Part shown: piece after piece, positions 49,754 through 62,450 of the stretch
Layout: each line of letters begins with the position of its first letter
Numbering within the stretch: position 1 is the stretch's first letter
Assembly (NCBI GenBank): GCA_036897525.1
Contig: JAYMTJ010000001.1
Coordinates: forward strand, 292,455 to 356,454
Direction: 5' to 3'
Length of the DNA stretch: 64,000 nt
Source: Pelargonium x hortorum
Taxonomy: Eukaryota > Streptophyta > Magnoliopsida > Geraniales > Geraniaceae
Made by a program: the position numbers and the translations under genes
Notes under the pieces: model-generated
Seen by the model: only the letters and a program-made list of their open reading frames with translations
Database searches by the model: none
Told to the model about the DNA's origin: nothing

Positions 49754-50351
49754 TGCCCTTGTCCTTGGGCATTCTTGTTAGCCTTGAGCTTTCCTATACT
49801 GAAAGAAGAGTCTTGTTCGCTGGCTTTTCATCTTTTTTCCTTTGGTAATTGTTTGAGCAGCCAGCACGAAGGAAGGAGAAGAGTTTTCATTGCTCTCTCT
49901 GTGAGAATGACCTAACCACAAGCTGATTTTGGATCAACGCATCAGTTTTGAAATGCATTCCTTTCTACGGATGCCCTTCTAAGACCTATGGTCCTCTATC
50001 CGCCGTAACATCATCTTTGAAGCACGAGATCTCTCAGTTCAGGCAAAGGGCTTCTTCGGGGCGCTTGACAGATTGGGAATGAGAAGAGCTAAGGAATCAT
50101 TCATGCCACCACAGAGGGAGAGAATGGCTTGGTAACCGTAAGGTGAAAGTGAACTCCGGAAGGAGCGATTGAGTAGCCCCCTAGTGAGTGAAGATTCTGA
50201 CAGTAGGGAGCTCCTAACCTAAGTAGGATCACTCGGTAGTGATTCGACCCCTCAAGCTAAATGGCTGGATAAGCGGCTTTGGAGAGATCGCAGGCAGGGA
50301 AAGAGTGCTATCGGTAGCAGCTCTCAATCCTGCTTTCTATAGGGCTGAAAG
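49754..50351. other. Higher-GC island, no gene recognised
   Basis: About 600 bases with clearly higher GC than the flanks and many short purine-rich words (GGTAACCGTAAGGTGAAAG, GGAGCGATTGAGTAGC). It reads like structured intron or spacer RNA sequence, but I found no group II domain V and no intron boundary, so I leave it unnamed. Confidence 0.4.
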
Positions 50352-50835
50352 CTACGGGATCTTCTCTTTTTCCTTCTGAATCTGTTCTGTCATTCTTGGT
50401 TTCTGCTCTTGTTGATTCATTTCTTCCTCTATCCTCTTGGCTTTTTCTTCCCCAGTCTTGAAAAAGTGCTCTTTCTCTTCCCAGGTCTTCTCGTCTAATG
50501 TAGGGTGTGGTCTATCAGGCGTCTCATGAGATTGATCATCCAAATCAGGATACATTGTCCATATCTTTCTTTTAGGTGGAATACCCCGATCATATCTCTC
50601 GAATTCCTTATTAGAAATGATTGAATCAAGAATAGGAGTCTCCTTCTCTAATTGAGCTATTCGAGACCTTAGTTCTCTTATTATTTATTTTGATTCCAAT
50701 GTAATTGAGAGCAGACAAGTCTGAGATTTCAATAGGATCGGTATCAAGCCATTTTTGATCTTGAATTATGGCATTCCTCTTTCTGTTCAGCGTTAAGCAG
50801 ATAGGGTAGCTAGGGAGGGCGGGTAAGGCAAGCAA
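50352..50835 (-). pseudogene. Broken open frame of unknown function with coiled-coil character
   Basis: Two overlapping frames on the minus strand look like one reading frame split by a shift in the A-rich run near 50670-50690. The upstream part (50626-50835, ATG) encodes about 50 residues with IIQDQKWLDTDPIEISDL. The downstream part is open from 50684 to 50352 (110 codons, first ATG at 50555) and encodes RELRSRIAQLEKE, FERYDRGIPPKRKIWT, MYPDLDDQ and a highly charged Glu/Lys/Gln tail predicted to be helical. The translation is soluble and acidic-basic mixed, unlike respiratory-chain proteins. I do not recognise the family. It sits in a higher-GC island, so a foreign or older insert is possible, and chance is not excluded. 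Confidence 0.35.
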
Positions 50836-50839
50836 TTAG

Positions 50840-50991
50840 TATATTAGATACTTAGGAGAGAGACCTATAGGATAAGAGCTTTTGTATTCCCTGTTAGGGG
50901 TAGTATTCCTTGTACTACTTAAGCTTGTGGTGTATTCCTTTTTTTAAGAATAGAATATAGTTATTAGAGACACTTTATAGCTTTATAGTAT

Positions 50992-51039
<48 letters not shown>

Positions 51040-54000
51040 CTACTTTAAGCAAGGGGGAATTCTCCTTAAACTATAAATACATAAGAAGAAGACTCCTTTG
51101 TAACCCTTTAATTTAACTTGTTAAAAGGTTCTTACTTTCTTATAATACTTATTATTTCCTGTAAGAAGAATAAGAAAATAGTAGGAAGAGCACGAAATAA
51201 CCGTACTCCCTAGCTTATGGGACCTCTACTTATTAGATCTAAAGTGTTAGAATTGTATTCCTGTGGTTTCAATTAAAAGGTATAGACCTCTAGTTCCCAG
51301 CTTTTATGGTCAAGGAGAGTATGCCTTATAAGATAATATACAAATCAATATCTACCCAACTGAAGTGTAACGAAGGGCGGGAAGCTCATTTAGTTGTGTA
51401 ATGAGTAGGCCTAGATACACTATGACAGCCAACCAGAAAAACAGAACTTCTTTCACTTGCACTTGAGTTACTGAAATTGCTTAACTTTAATAGGAAACCC
51501 AGAAACATTTGGAACAAGCCTCCTTTCCGGAATCCCTTAAAAGCCAGAACTGGACAGATGAAAGTAAGCACCTTCATCGGAAAACCCTAGCCTTGCAGAC
51601 CTAAATTACAACTTTACTTTACTTCTGCGCTAAACTTTGCCTATGGAAGGGTATGGGCTATAGCTCTTTCTAGTTAAACTCAGATACAATAGGTGTGTGT
51701 AGGTGCTTTACCAGAGGGGAGATACCCCTTGCTAATGCTAATGAATGGGAAAGAAATATAGGTGCTATTATTGTATTCCCTGCCAGGATTTAGTTTCTTT
51801 AAGTTAAGTTAGCTTGTACTACTTTTTGTAGCTCGTAGTTTAGTGCATGCTTGTTGGTATTCCCTATACTCTTTCTTACTCAGATAGAGTTCTTTATGAC
51901 ACTTAGTCATAGAGAGCGTATTCGCCTTTAAGGGAGAACTGGAGGAGTTCTCTATTATCGATTAGGAGGGGAGAATCCTTATACAATATAGAAGGAATCC
52001 ATCTTACCGAGTTTCTTGGTTAGGAGGTTAATGCAAGGAGTATTACAGATAAAAACTATAGGACACCAACATAACTAGATAAACCGGGTTCTAAAAAACA
52101 AGAATGACTCGAGTCCTACTTTGAATATTTATTAGACTAAACTAACCAGAATTTTGAAATCGGTACCCTTTGAACTATAAGCAAGTAGACAAACACTTAC
52201 TTAAACAGAAGGAAAACTTCACAGGACAGTTCTTTCTTTAGCCTCAATATTCTCTCGAAATCTTTACTATCGAGAAAACCAGAATCTAAAAGAAACAGAT
52301 TGACTACGGTAAGGAATAGCTAAGAATTACACTTTTATTATAGCATGGTACAGGTAGTGTTTAAGAAAAAAAGGTATAGTCAGTATTCAATTCACTCTTT
52401 AGAATTTAGAATAGCTTTAGTTGGTTCGAATCAGAATTACTCGTATATGTTTTCCATGGACTTTTTCCCAGTTTTTGTGTAATGTAAAGGTGTGATTATA
52501 CCGATACCGTGACCAAGAGTAAGCTTTTTTTGAGGGAAATTATAACAATGGAACTAAACATAATATTAGCTTTATGGCGTACCTAGTTAGCGAAGTGCAA
52601 ATTAAGACTACGTGTTATTTAAAGTATAATAAAAGGGGAGTACCCCTAATAGAGTATGGTAGTTATTAATACTTGTGTATTCAGCTCTAGGACATAAAAA
52701 GCTCAAGTAATATCCCAGTAACAAGGGTCTTTAATACTCGAAAGAGAAGATTTTTAAAAAATTAATAATTTAAAAAAAGAATGAATAATTATTAACTTAA
52801 AGATTCACTAAAATATAGATCCTAAAGTCAATCGACTCAAGTCTGGGTCTCCTACTTTCTTTAAAATGAATATACGAAAAACACTTACTTTATCGAATGG
52901 ATTTGGGTAAATTATTGCCTTCTTTCTCTTACACGCGAACAATAAAATACTGTCGGAGAATTCCTTTTTTTATACTTAGTCTGGATCTATAGCCTCAAAA
53001 CAAAAGTCCTGCAAGAGATGAGGGTGTAGAGGAGCCTCAATAGAGTTTTCACTTGGCTACCTTTTTTTCATACACAAGAATTAGTGGAATTCTGAGTTGG
53101 CTTTCATATGAACGGGTTACTGACTAGAAGAGAGGATTCTTAGCTTCCCAAACAAGAAATTCTAGACTTTATTTACCGTCTATGTCATTAGGATCTGTTT
53201 CAGTTATTAAACTCATTTGCCGCCAATTACAGGTATATCAGAAGAGTCCTATCTAAGCTAAAGCTCACCTTTCTAAGATAATAAGAAAGTCAAGTCAATT
53301 TCTGTCTTAGATTGTATTTGTTTGCCTTAATAACCTTGCGATACCATCAAATTTCTAGGTGTATTAATGATAGCAGTGCTAGCTATCAACAGAGATGGTG
53401 TAAATGAGCTTAACTTAATTTAAATCACTTAGATAATATAGTTAGCCGATTAGATCATTCATTTTGTTAGTTAAAGAATAGCTGATATTATATGAATAGC
53501 TTTCAAGTCCACCTATCCTCCTAATAGATAAATCAAGTAAGAACTTAGCCAATTCTTTCTTATTTGTAGCATTATAGTAGTTTCTAATCATGAATTCCTA
53601 TGTTAGTACAAGAAAGCCGATTGGGCACATTTTGCTTGCATATTAATTAGAATTTGATTGGAGTAGTCTAAGTTCTCTAAGTTTCAATCAAGTAATATCG
53701 GATCAATTTGAATAAAAAGACATGGGTTCGAATCTCAGTGTTTGGAATCATTTAATTTATATAAAGTCAAGTAGTTCTTTTCTTGACCTTCCTTTTCTAA
53801 TCATTCTCTCTATCTAATCTAACTCAACTCTCTAGGCATTTATTGGTGGGAAATCTTTAGGCTTTGAGAGCGCGAGAAAGCTTTCTTTCTTGGAGCAGAT
53901 TAAGATAGATGTCCCTGGAAGATAAGTTTAGGAATGATTAAGAAATATTTGGGCAACCTTTAGTTACACTTACTCGCCTAACAGCACTTGCTATCCAGAA

Positions 54001-54328
54001 CAAAGTAAGGATTCTCTGTCTTATGTACCTTCCCAGCCCAGAAGTATTCAGTTAGAAGAAAGTTTAAGCTTTTGAAACGCTTGTCAGTTTAAATGAATTA
54101 ATTTGAGCAGATCTAGTTTTAAGTTATTTAGACTCTACCTCAGCTCAGGAGTATTCGAGGAGGATATTCTAGTTTCGAGCATAAGAAGATAGGATTTATA
54201 GAGCTACACTTACTTCGCAGGCTATAGAGTAACCCGCTTCCAATAGCAAGTGGATTGGATTTAGAGTAGGCAGGTTCCTTATATAGTAGAAAAGCTTTTT
54301 TCATTTGAACATTAAAAAAAACTCTCGT
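50840..54328. other. AT-rich intergenic stretch, no gene seen
   Basis: About 3.5 kb. The open frame at 51386-51577 (-) has no family features. T-arm-like words near 52425 and 53722 stand alone. A 12-base palindrome AGAAAGCTTTCT lies at 53875-53886. Confidence 0.5.
50993..51039. repeat. Microsatellite (TAGA) about 12 units
   Basis: 47 bases of uninterrupted TAGA, the longest simple repeat in the window. It is likely to vary in length between individuals. Confidence 0.95.
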
Positions 54329-54468
54329 ATATCCTGTACTTAAACCAAACCTCGTGGCTGGCCTTGTAAAATATTTACGAATAGATGTAGGAGCCCCTCC
54401 ACTGGCATTTTTAAGGAGCTCCTACATCACGGTTGCGGGAAACCCTCGCGGGGCTCGCTACAGGATAT
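54329..54468. repeat. 140-base element with terminal and internal inverted repeats
   Basis: The ends are a perfect 10-bp inverted repeat (ATATCCTGTA at 54329-54338, TACAGGATAT at 54459-54468). Inside, GATGTAGGAGCCCCT (54384-54398) and AGGAGCTCCTACATC (54414-54428) pair at 14 of 15 positions over a 15-base loop, and GCGGG..CCCTCGC near 54435-54449 forms a third small hairpin. GC is much higher than in the flanks. There is no open frame and no clear target-site duplication. It could be a small non-autonomous mobile element, a processed RNA 3'-end structure, or a relic of an RNA gene. Confidence 0.5.
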
Positions 54469-57382
54469 GAGACCTAATTCTACTCGTTAGCTTCGCTTTT
54501 CTCTCTCTTTCAAATAGAAGATTCTGTTCTTCTTAAATGGATTTTGAATACTAATAACTTTGTCAATCCGACTCGCTAAGACCTTATTTATTAAAAGGCC
54601 GGGCTTCCCGTTCTAACAGCTTAACATCAATCACTGCCCTTTAGGAAAAAAAAAGAGAGAGAAACCCAGTTTCAATTTTTTGAAATGTTTTAGATTTCTT
54701 CCATTTATTAGTCCCACTAGAGGCCTGCCCTAATCATGTATTTTTTATACCGAAAAGCAAACGCGCCTGTCAATTCAATTATGATTTATTAGAGGACTTA
54801 AGACCTGTCTACTCCTTAATTAGTCAGTGTTTAGCATCTAGGGTAATGCCCGCTTTAGTATAGGGTATTCTCAACTATAGGAGTTTAAGATTCTAATGGA
54901 ATAACATATTCTAAAGGCAGCTTTTATTTCTTATTAGAGTAGATACCATTTCTAGAAGATCGTTTAGGATTTAGTCTCCTTGCAATAAAGAAAACCTGAA
55001 CTCCTTTCCTAAATCTAAATAGTTACAGGTACTTATAAGATTCAGAATAGAATACTGGAACTTTCCTAAAACAGGAATACAAAATAATCAATCTTAAACT
55101 GCAACACCTGCTAAACCTGTCGGAAAAAAGCTATTAGATCGGAAAGTAGCCTCAACAGAAATAATAGCAACAGTTGCTTCCAACCATGATTATACAGAAG
55201 ATTCCTTGGTAACAGCTTTTCGGTTTCCATATGCAGCAGAATGAATGAATACAATTATGAAAGCTCTACCAAACCCGGGTCGTCATAGCAAATTCCCTAA
55301 AGCACTGCTTAAGAGCTACACTTATCTGTTCTAAATTCCCTCTATTCTATCCGCGAAGTTAGAACCACTTTAGCATAAACAAAGAGCACAAAAGAGCTTA
55401 GACTGAATACAATTCTGTAAGTACCCTGGAATCTCCTCTCTGGGAAAGATAAGGAAAGAAAGTATCTGTTATACACTTTACCATCAGCTACTAACAAGGA
55501 CATTAGCAAGACAAGAATACTAGACCGGTACAGCATCCATAAGAAGGACTTTCTATTTCAGAGAGCAGTGTCCTGTACTGCATAGTGACTCCGACTAGCT
55601 ATTGAGTGTTATCCTTTAGCTTTCCTCAAACAAAGGTTTCTGTCTTTATATCAGTTTATGTTATCAAGAGTTACCCGGCTTACAAAACGGCTATGACTAG
55701 CTTTACCTGCAATGTCTGTTTCATTAACTCTCCAAAACTCCGAATAATAATACAAACTCTGTTCTGGAATACTTTCATTTCACTAATAAACTAAACAGGA
55801 ACCTACTCAATTCAATGCTCCAGAACCAACTACTCAAGATAAGGTACTCAAACAACCCACCAAGATCTACTGCTTACAAGTACAAGCGAAACCGGAAACC
55901 CTTTCTACAAGTCTCGTATTGGTATCTCCCAGCAAACAATAGCGTATAGTAATAGTAATTAATAAGATTTGGAAGATTTGGTTTAAGGTCTAATTCGAAC
56001 AGGATTTCCCAGGGCACAGGTAGAAGGTCCAATTGCTAGTTTTTGAATTGTTTTAGACTTTACTACCGAGATATGAGATTAATAAATAGGCAAGGATATT
56101 CAACAGTATTTAAAAGATTTCTTGTCCTATATGAAATTCTCGGACCCCGATAACCTAAATGAAAGAAGAGATCCGTGAACATAAAACATAAAAGTGTTTT
56201 ACTTTTTTCAGAAGTTACTCTCGGTAAATAGGTGCACTTTTCATGGAATGAGTTAAGGGGTTGTTATTTACATTATCTTAGTTTAGAGTTTAAGCCTTAT
56301 AGTGTACTGTACACGGTCTCCACCCAAGCCAAGCATTTACAGAATAAAGGGCTTAAATTTCTTTATAATTAGCGTTGCACTAGAAAATAGGGATATCCCC
56401 TACAATACAAATAATGGATTTATGTCTTGTCAAATAGTTTCTAATATCTATTCGATTTTCCCATTCCTGATGATACGACTTGGCAATTAGATCCTTTAAT
56501 AAACTTAATTGCTGATATCTCAAAAAAAGGCCTAAAGGATCTTTTCCTTATTCCCATATTGGGGTATAAAAGAACTCTATATAAAGATAAAGGACCCTTG
56601 TTAAGTAAATAGAATTTGAATCCTAGCATTTTTCTAACTCATACGGAATTTTAATATTAAAGTTTGTTCCTTTTACTTTGAATCGAACGAACAGAATTAA
56701 CTACACGCGGACTGCTTACAATACAAGTAGAATAGTCTCGACTAAGACAAGATTTGTATTACCTAAAAGGGGGCAAGTTCTTAAAAGGAAATTATTAGTT
56801 TGGTTAAGCCTTTGAAATTTTTTTGACTTACTCTTACCTAAAAACTAGTACTAATTCAATTTATTTACAACAAGGAAATCCTCTCTTGCTTACTTAACGG
56901 AGGTTCGGCAGCTCCTAAACTATACTTTATCCAGGTATCTTCTATAAAGAAAGACCTGGTCTTATAATATTCTGTATATTTAGTTTTTATACTCTTATCA
57001 TTGCCCAAAAATGAATTGGAAACACAGTAACAAGCAACTAAGTGTTTATTCTTGCTAATGCCTTTCTTTAACCAGAGGTTTTTTTTATTTTATAAGTTTT
57101 GGCGTAGAATTCCCATCCCTTATAATATAAGAGGAGTACTGTTGCTACGAGTCTTTCTCGAAGGGCTTTATAACAAATAAAGAGGAATTACCAGTCCCCT
57201 CATCGGGTGTCCTTCTGTTTTAAAACGGGTAGAGTCAGCATTTTATTTCACCCTTTTGCTTACATAATGCCCGTGTTTCTAATTTCGTAACCAAGGTGTT
57301 GCAAGTTTAGGAATAAATAAGACAATTTCTTGAAAAGAAGAGAAAAAAAATCCTCCTATGTCCCTGGTTAAAGGGTAAATAA
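54469..57382. other. AT-rich intergenic stretch, no gene seen
   Basis: About 2.9 kb. Open frames at 55342-55536 (-), 55606-55794 (+), 56302-56490 (+) and 56441-56629 (-) show no conserved domain and are within chance length. Confidence 0.5.
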
Positions 57383-57742
57383 GTTAGATTAATAGCTATA
57401 GAATTTTTTCCTTGGCCAGCAGTTTATAATGTATACCGATTTCGGTCCCTATATGGCCTTTATGGTTCTTATTGGTTGGAAAAAGAGTGTCCCTGCTTTA
57501 GTTTAGAGCCAACTCAACTCCGGATACGGATGCCCCCATTTCAAATGCCTTTTAAGAAAGTCCCTGATGGAGATTGCTACAGGGGGGATATTCTCTATAT
57601 AGATTTATATAACCAAAAGTCTAGGTTTGCGGGGGTTTTAATAAGAGGGAGATGCTTCAAAGAAATATTTAAGCTAAGGCCTTGTGGAGTTCCTCTAATG
57701 GATGACTTTAGCGGTATTTACATATGTAATGTAGAACTCTGA
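57383..57742 (+). CDS. Open frame with weak ribosomal protein L19-like pattern
   Basis: 119 codons are open; the first candidate start is TTG at 57476 (88 codons) and the first ATG is at 57530 (70 codons). Counting from the TTG, residues 36-68 give RGDIL, YIDL, a short basic stretch, FAGVLIRGR and IFKLR, then GVP, F and a final V-E-L. This echoes the order pGDtV, FeGvVI, R, ft+R, GVe, F and IEV of bacterial L19. The basic C-terminal tail of L19 is missing after the TGA. Mitochondrion-encoded L19 is known from jakobids, not from plants, so chance resemblance is the leading alternative. One or two runs this long are expected by chance in the window. Confidence 0.2.
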   Translation, partial: VRLIAIEFFPWPAVYNVYRFRSLYGLYGSYWLEKECPCFSLEPTQLRIRMPPFQMPFKKVPDGDCYRGDILYIDLYNQKSRFAGVLIRGRCFKEIFKLRPCGVPLMDDFSGIYICNVEL

Positions 57743-60700
57743 CCTAAGGTACGGCCCCATTTGATTTGTACTCTTGAAAACTAGCTTAATATATTGCCAA
57801 CGGAATCCGTACTAGAATATAACCTCTACCTCATTAAGTTTTTTTACTGAGTACTCTCCAAAGGAAAGGGGATTACTTACTAACGGAAACAGCTCGTACA
57901 GTCACAAATTTGAGCCTAACTTCTTGAATATAGAGAGTAGGAAAACTCTAACTTAGTGAAATATACCCTTTGTTGTGTTCTAAACTTCCACATTATGGAC
58001 AACTGTTTCTAAAAAATTCTTGGTAAAAGTGCGAAAAAATTGACACAAGTAAAATAAAATTTAGTGCTTTGATTTAACAAAATGCTTAGTTATTCCTTTT
58101 ACTTTCTTAAGTTCAGTTAGAGGTTTAAAGAGGAGTAATTCCACCTTACAATTATTAGCAGCTCTGATTTTGTGTTTTTTTTTTATGAAAGCAGCCCCAC
58201 TGGACTTGCGAGCTATTACCCAAAAGGGGCTTTCCTTCATTTGTTTGTTACTGCCAATTTCATGAAATTGTAGGGAACTAGTAAAAGATATCGGGTAATC
58301 CTTATGGGCACGTAGTTAAAGGGGAACCCGAAGCTTAGAAAACTCGAGATTAATCAAAGAAATTACAAGAGGCCTAGTTTAGCGTAATTATATAATAAGT
58401 TAGTATGAAAAAATTATTAAATATTTTTTGAGGAGACTTCTCTATTCATTTATTTTATTTAATAAAAATCTTAACGCTTTAGATTTAGAATAGAAACTAG
58501 ATTGAAAAAGACAACCATATCTCTAAATAAGGGGCTTACTTCAAAGGATCCCCGAATAGGGCTTTTGCCGTTCTAAAAAAGTTTACGGGGCTCTTACAAA
58601 AAAAATTCTTAGTAAATACTTTAGTAAGGGAACGGGTTTTGCTAGGGTATTCCTTGCGGGGATTTTTGGATCCGTGTATATTTCTATGGACGGAGCTTTT
58701 GCATTACCAAGTATCTGGGAGGAAGAAGTCGATGTCTAAACTAAAAAAAAAAAAGATTAAAGAGAAGGAATTAGAAAACTTAACTTAAAGACCCTATCCA
58801 TATTTAGATTAAGCTGGGCTGTTCAATTTTTAGGTCTCATAGATTGGTTTTTTTACAGCAATTTCTATAATAAAAAGGCCCGTTCGGGAGGAATATTTAA
58901 ACGGACAAGTTTTTTTGAGTATTTTAACTAAATTCGTATTTTTTTGCGCTGCTAGTAATTCTCTTTAATATTTGTAAAAAGTCCCGAGCTATAGACTTAG
59001 ACTTACTGGGAAAGAATTGCGAAATGGGTGTCGTGTGCTGAGAGTAGGAGATTAACACTTTTTGTATACGAGTTAAGAGTGTGAAGCCCCTAAGAAGTCT
59101 TTAAATCTTCCCCGGTATAAGCAAGCGAATCTTAAGTAAGGGTATTTCAAGAGTCACTAAAATCGTTAATTGGTAAAAGTTTGAAAAGTGTTACACTTGA
59201 TTTAGTACAACACCGGGATAAAGGTGGGGTACTTAGAGTTAGTTACACAAAACCTAGGGCATAAATAAAGAATCTCCAAATCTTATTGCTTAAAATTCTT
59301 AGTAATTATTCGAAGCAAGAGTTCCCCCTACAAAGTCTAGAAAGAGTTTCTGTTTGACTTACTTAAACTTAAGCTTAAGGAAAAGAAATCTTAAACAAAG
59401 TTTATACGGGAGCTCGATCTATAAGTGTTTTCCCTACTAGGCTTTTTTCTTTTGCCGGGTATATCCTTCAAGGAAGACTTTTTTTATAACGGCCTATCTC
59501 TAGGAAATAAAACAATTGTGTGTGATAAAATAAGTGAATACCTGTATATATTGAATTCTAGTTTATCTAAAGGGAAGCTGAAAATAAATAGAAAAGGAAA
59601 CTATCAAAGGGATAACTATGGTATAGCTGCTGAAAAGCTATTTAGATTTAGCTAGTAAATTAAATAAAGTCCGATAATAGAATTTCCTAGTTTGAAGACG
59701 ACAATCGAAATAGGTTCGATTCAAGAGGATACATAATATTGTACCTTATCACCGGGAGACTCTAATTCTGCATTTGTATGCTTTTTTTTCTACATTTCTT
59801 AAAATTACTGAAGTTATTTTTAACAAACTAAAGGGGTGGTTGAGTCCCTGGGATCTCTAGTACTCTTGCAGGCTCCCTTTACTAATTTTATTTCTTTATT
59901 TGACTCACAAGCTCTAAAAAGCTCAGGCTCATAAAATATTTTGAAAAATTGTAGCAAACCCGTAACTACAGGGGTTTTTCCCTTAACATAGACTAACTAG
60001 AACCCCTTCTAAGAGCTAACAGATCTCTCTCTTCATACTTTTTTCCTTTTTTTGATAAAGTCCTGATGGGGGTTTAAAGTAAAAAAAAAGTCTTACCACC
60101 AATCTTCTATTAAGTAAGCGCTAGTTATCCTAGCACGAGCAGCCCTTTTTTTTGTATTCCTTCTTTAGTGATTACCATTATTATCTTACAAATTAAGGAG
60201 CTCTTCAGAACTTTTGAGTTTGAGTTAAACCTTCTAGTCAATGTCAATTTATGCTATGTATATCCTATTATCCTGGAATGAGCTAGGTTCATAAGTAATC
60301 GTAAGTTAGTTAAGTTCCGACTTTTAAAGACTAAAAAGCGGGAATTTGCACCTTATACTAACTAGTAGGGACAGGGACTTGTGGTACCTGTAAAAGGAAA
60401 TAGTAACAAAAAAACATTTTTAAACGTTCAACTTCAATTTTATATGGATTCCTGTAACTTCACTTAGTTAATATTTTTTAAAGCAAAAAACACTTAAATA
60501 GGTAAAACTTGCATTTTATTCCTCCGTGATTTCACATCCCGTAAATCTTCAAACACCTCTGAACTATATTGAAGGGAGCCGCTTTACGTCACAGATAAAA
60601 GCCCATGTAACCTTGACTTTCCGGTAATGATATATTTATCGAATTAGCCAGCCCAGAATTTGGTGAATAAACTTTTATATACGAAAGGCTCTCACTGTAG

Positions 60701-62450
60701 TTTCTTTCATAACTTAGGAGGTTTAGTAGTCTCCAAAAGGAAAGTAATTTATGAAGTTTATGACAAACAAAGGGAAGGCGCTTGCCAATTGGAAAATATT
60801 TATAAAAGAATGCGAATATCTATTTAAGCGATTTCTATGGGGGCAGGCAATTCCGTGAGAGTCCTTAAATTTCTACAATTTTAGCTTTAATCCATTTCTT
60901 TTTATTCAGAAGCTATATAAACACAACTATAGAAATTATTCCTTGTCATCACATCAGAACCGTGGGATAACCTTGATCCTTGTTTAACTGTCTCTCTTAT
61001 GAATAACAAGTATCCATGACACTTATCTGATTAGCAACTAATTACTAGTTGAAAAGCATACCCGTTTTCGGTAACCTTTGATATGGATAAAGTACCCCTT
61101 ACTGAACCAAGCTTGTAGGATCACAATTAACTTTTAGTAAAATAGTAGAAGATTATGACATTGTTTAGTATATTTTGCTATAACTAATAAAAAACTCTTA
61201 GAAAAGATATAAGAAAAGTCTAAAAGTTAAAGAAGTCGTTTCTTTTTGTAAGAAGTGCCTCAGAGGGGTCCCCTTATAACAAGTGTAATCTCATCACCAC
61301 AAAGTTTTTAGTTTTAATAACGACTATTCACACATCAAAAATTTTTCAAGTAGATTTACATTTACACATAAGGTCTCTCGTAAGTCAAGCAAATTATCAG
61401 GAAATAGCTAACAATGGAGTCTTCAACAGAGCAGAGAAGGATTCTGAGAAAACTTGAAATGCTAAAGGAGTCTGCTTGGTATGGTAAGTTGCTGTCCTCT
61501 ATTTGAAAGATTTTTGACTCAGTTTAGGGTACTATAAATAGAAATATATATGCACAAAGTCTCAATAATTTCTTATTTGCAGTATCTGATATTCTAAGTT
61601 TTCGGGCCCTGGAAAGTTAACGAAGGAAAGCCCTCAGCCCTTTAGGGCCCCCTTTTGCATGGTAAACAAGGGTATTAAAGAGTAGAAGTTGGACATAGGA
61701 TAGGATAGGATAGGATTAATAAAGGACTCTCTAAGGTTATCTCCTCTTTGAAGATAAGAGCCTAGAACAGAACAGGTGGAATGTCCCTAGGAAGACTAGA
61801 CAATCTATGCATTACTATAAGATCTATTATTCTAATACAATAGAATATACTATAACCAATATCTAAGAAGGAAGTATGTAATTACTAGTAAAAACTCCTA
61901 GACCTGGTCTTCTGTAGCTGAGTCCTTGTATTGTATTACCCGGCTTATGGCCCGGGGAAACCCGCTTATCCTGCTTATCCTTTAAAGCTCTATATTCATA
62001 TTCACCAGAAAACAAATGACTTTGGCTTGACCCTTTCCCAAAAATAAAGAGTCTACCGCAATTCGCTTGTATACAACACCTCCCTTAATTAAGTCAAATT
62101 ACCTTGTACTAAAGCTAGAGGCACCCCTTTTTATAGAACTTAAAATTATTTTGAGCGCCTTAACTAAAGGGAACTCCCCCGCTTTTAGATGCTTGCCTTC
62201 CTTAAGTTATTAGCTAAGAAACTCCTACTCTTTTATAGTTTCTACTCCCGGTTCTGGCTGCACTTAGCAAATCGTCTCTTTCAGTTATTTTCCTTGGTAT
62301 TCTCTCTTCAGATACAAAAACCGGAAGTTTTATCCATGTATAGTTAGCCTCTCTCAATTTGACTATTTACTTAACATCCAGAATCAGAAACATAAATGCA
62401 ATCTAACTCTCCAATCCACTCACTAGTTTATAACCAATCTAATCTAATAA
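57743..62450. other. AT-rich intergenic stretch, no gene seen
   Basis: About 4.7 kb with many A and T homopolymers. An open frame at 59425-59655 (GTG start directly after a stop) has no recognised family. No RNA gene was found. Confidence 0.55.
61696..61715. repeat. Tandem repeat (TAGGA)x4
   Basis: Four perfect 5-base units followed by a single T. Confidence 0.9.

Noticed and set aside
50100-50240. Possible group II intron or rRNA fragment in the higher-GC island
   Set aside because: No domain V, no GTGYG intron start and no universal rRNA motif could be found.
56462-56480. CTGATGA, the hammerhead ribozyme core word
   Set aside because: No GAAA partner strand with matching stems is found nearby, so a single 7-mer is chance.
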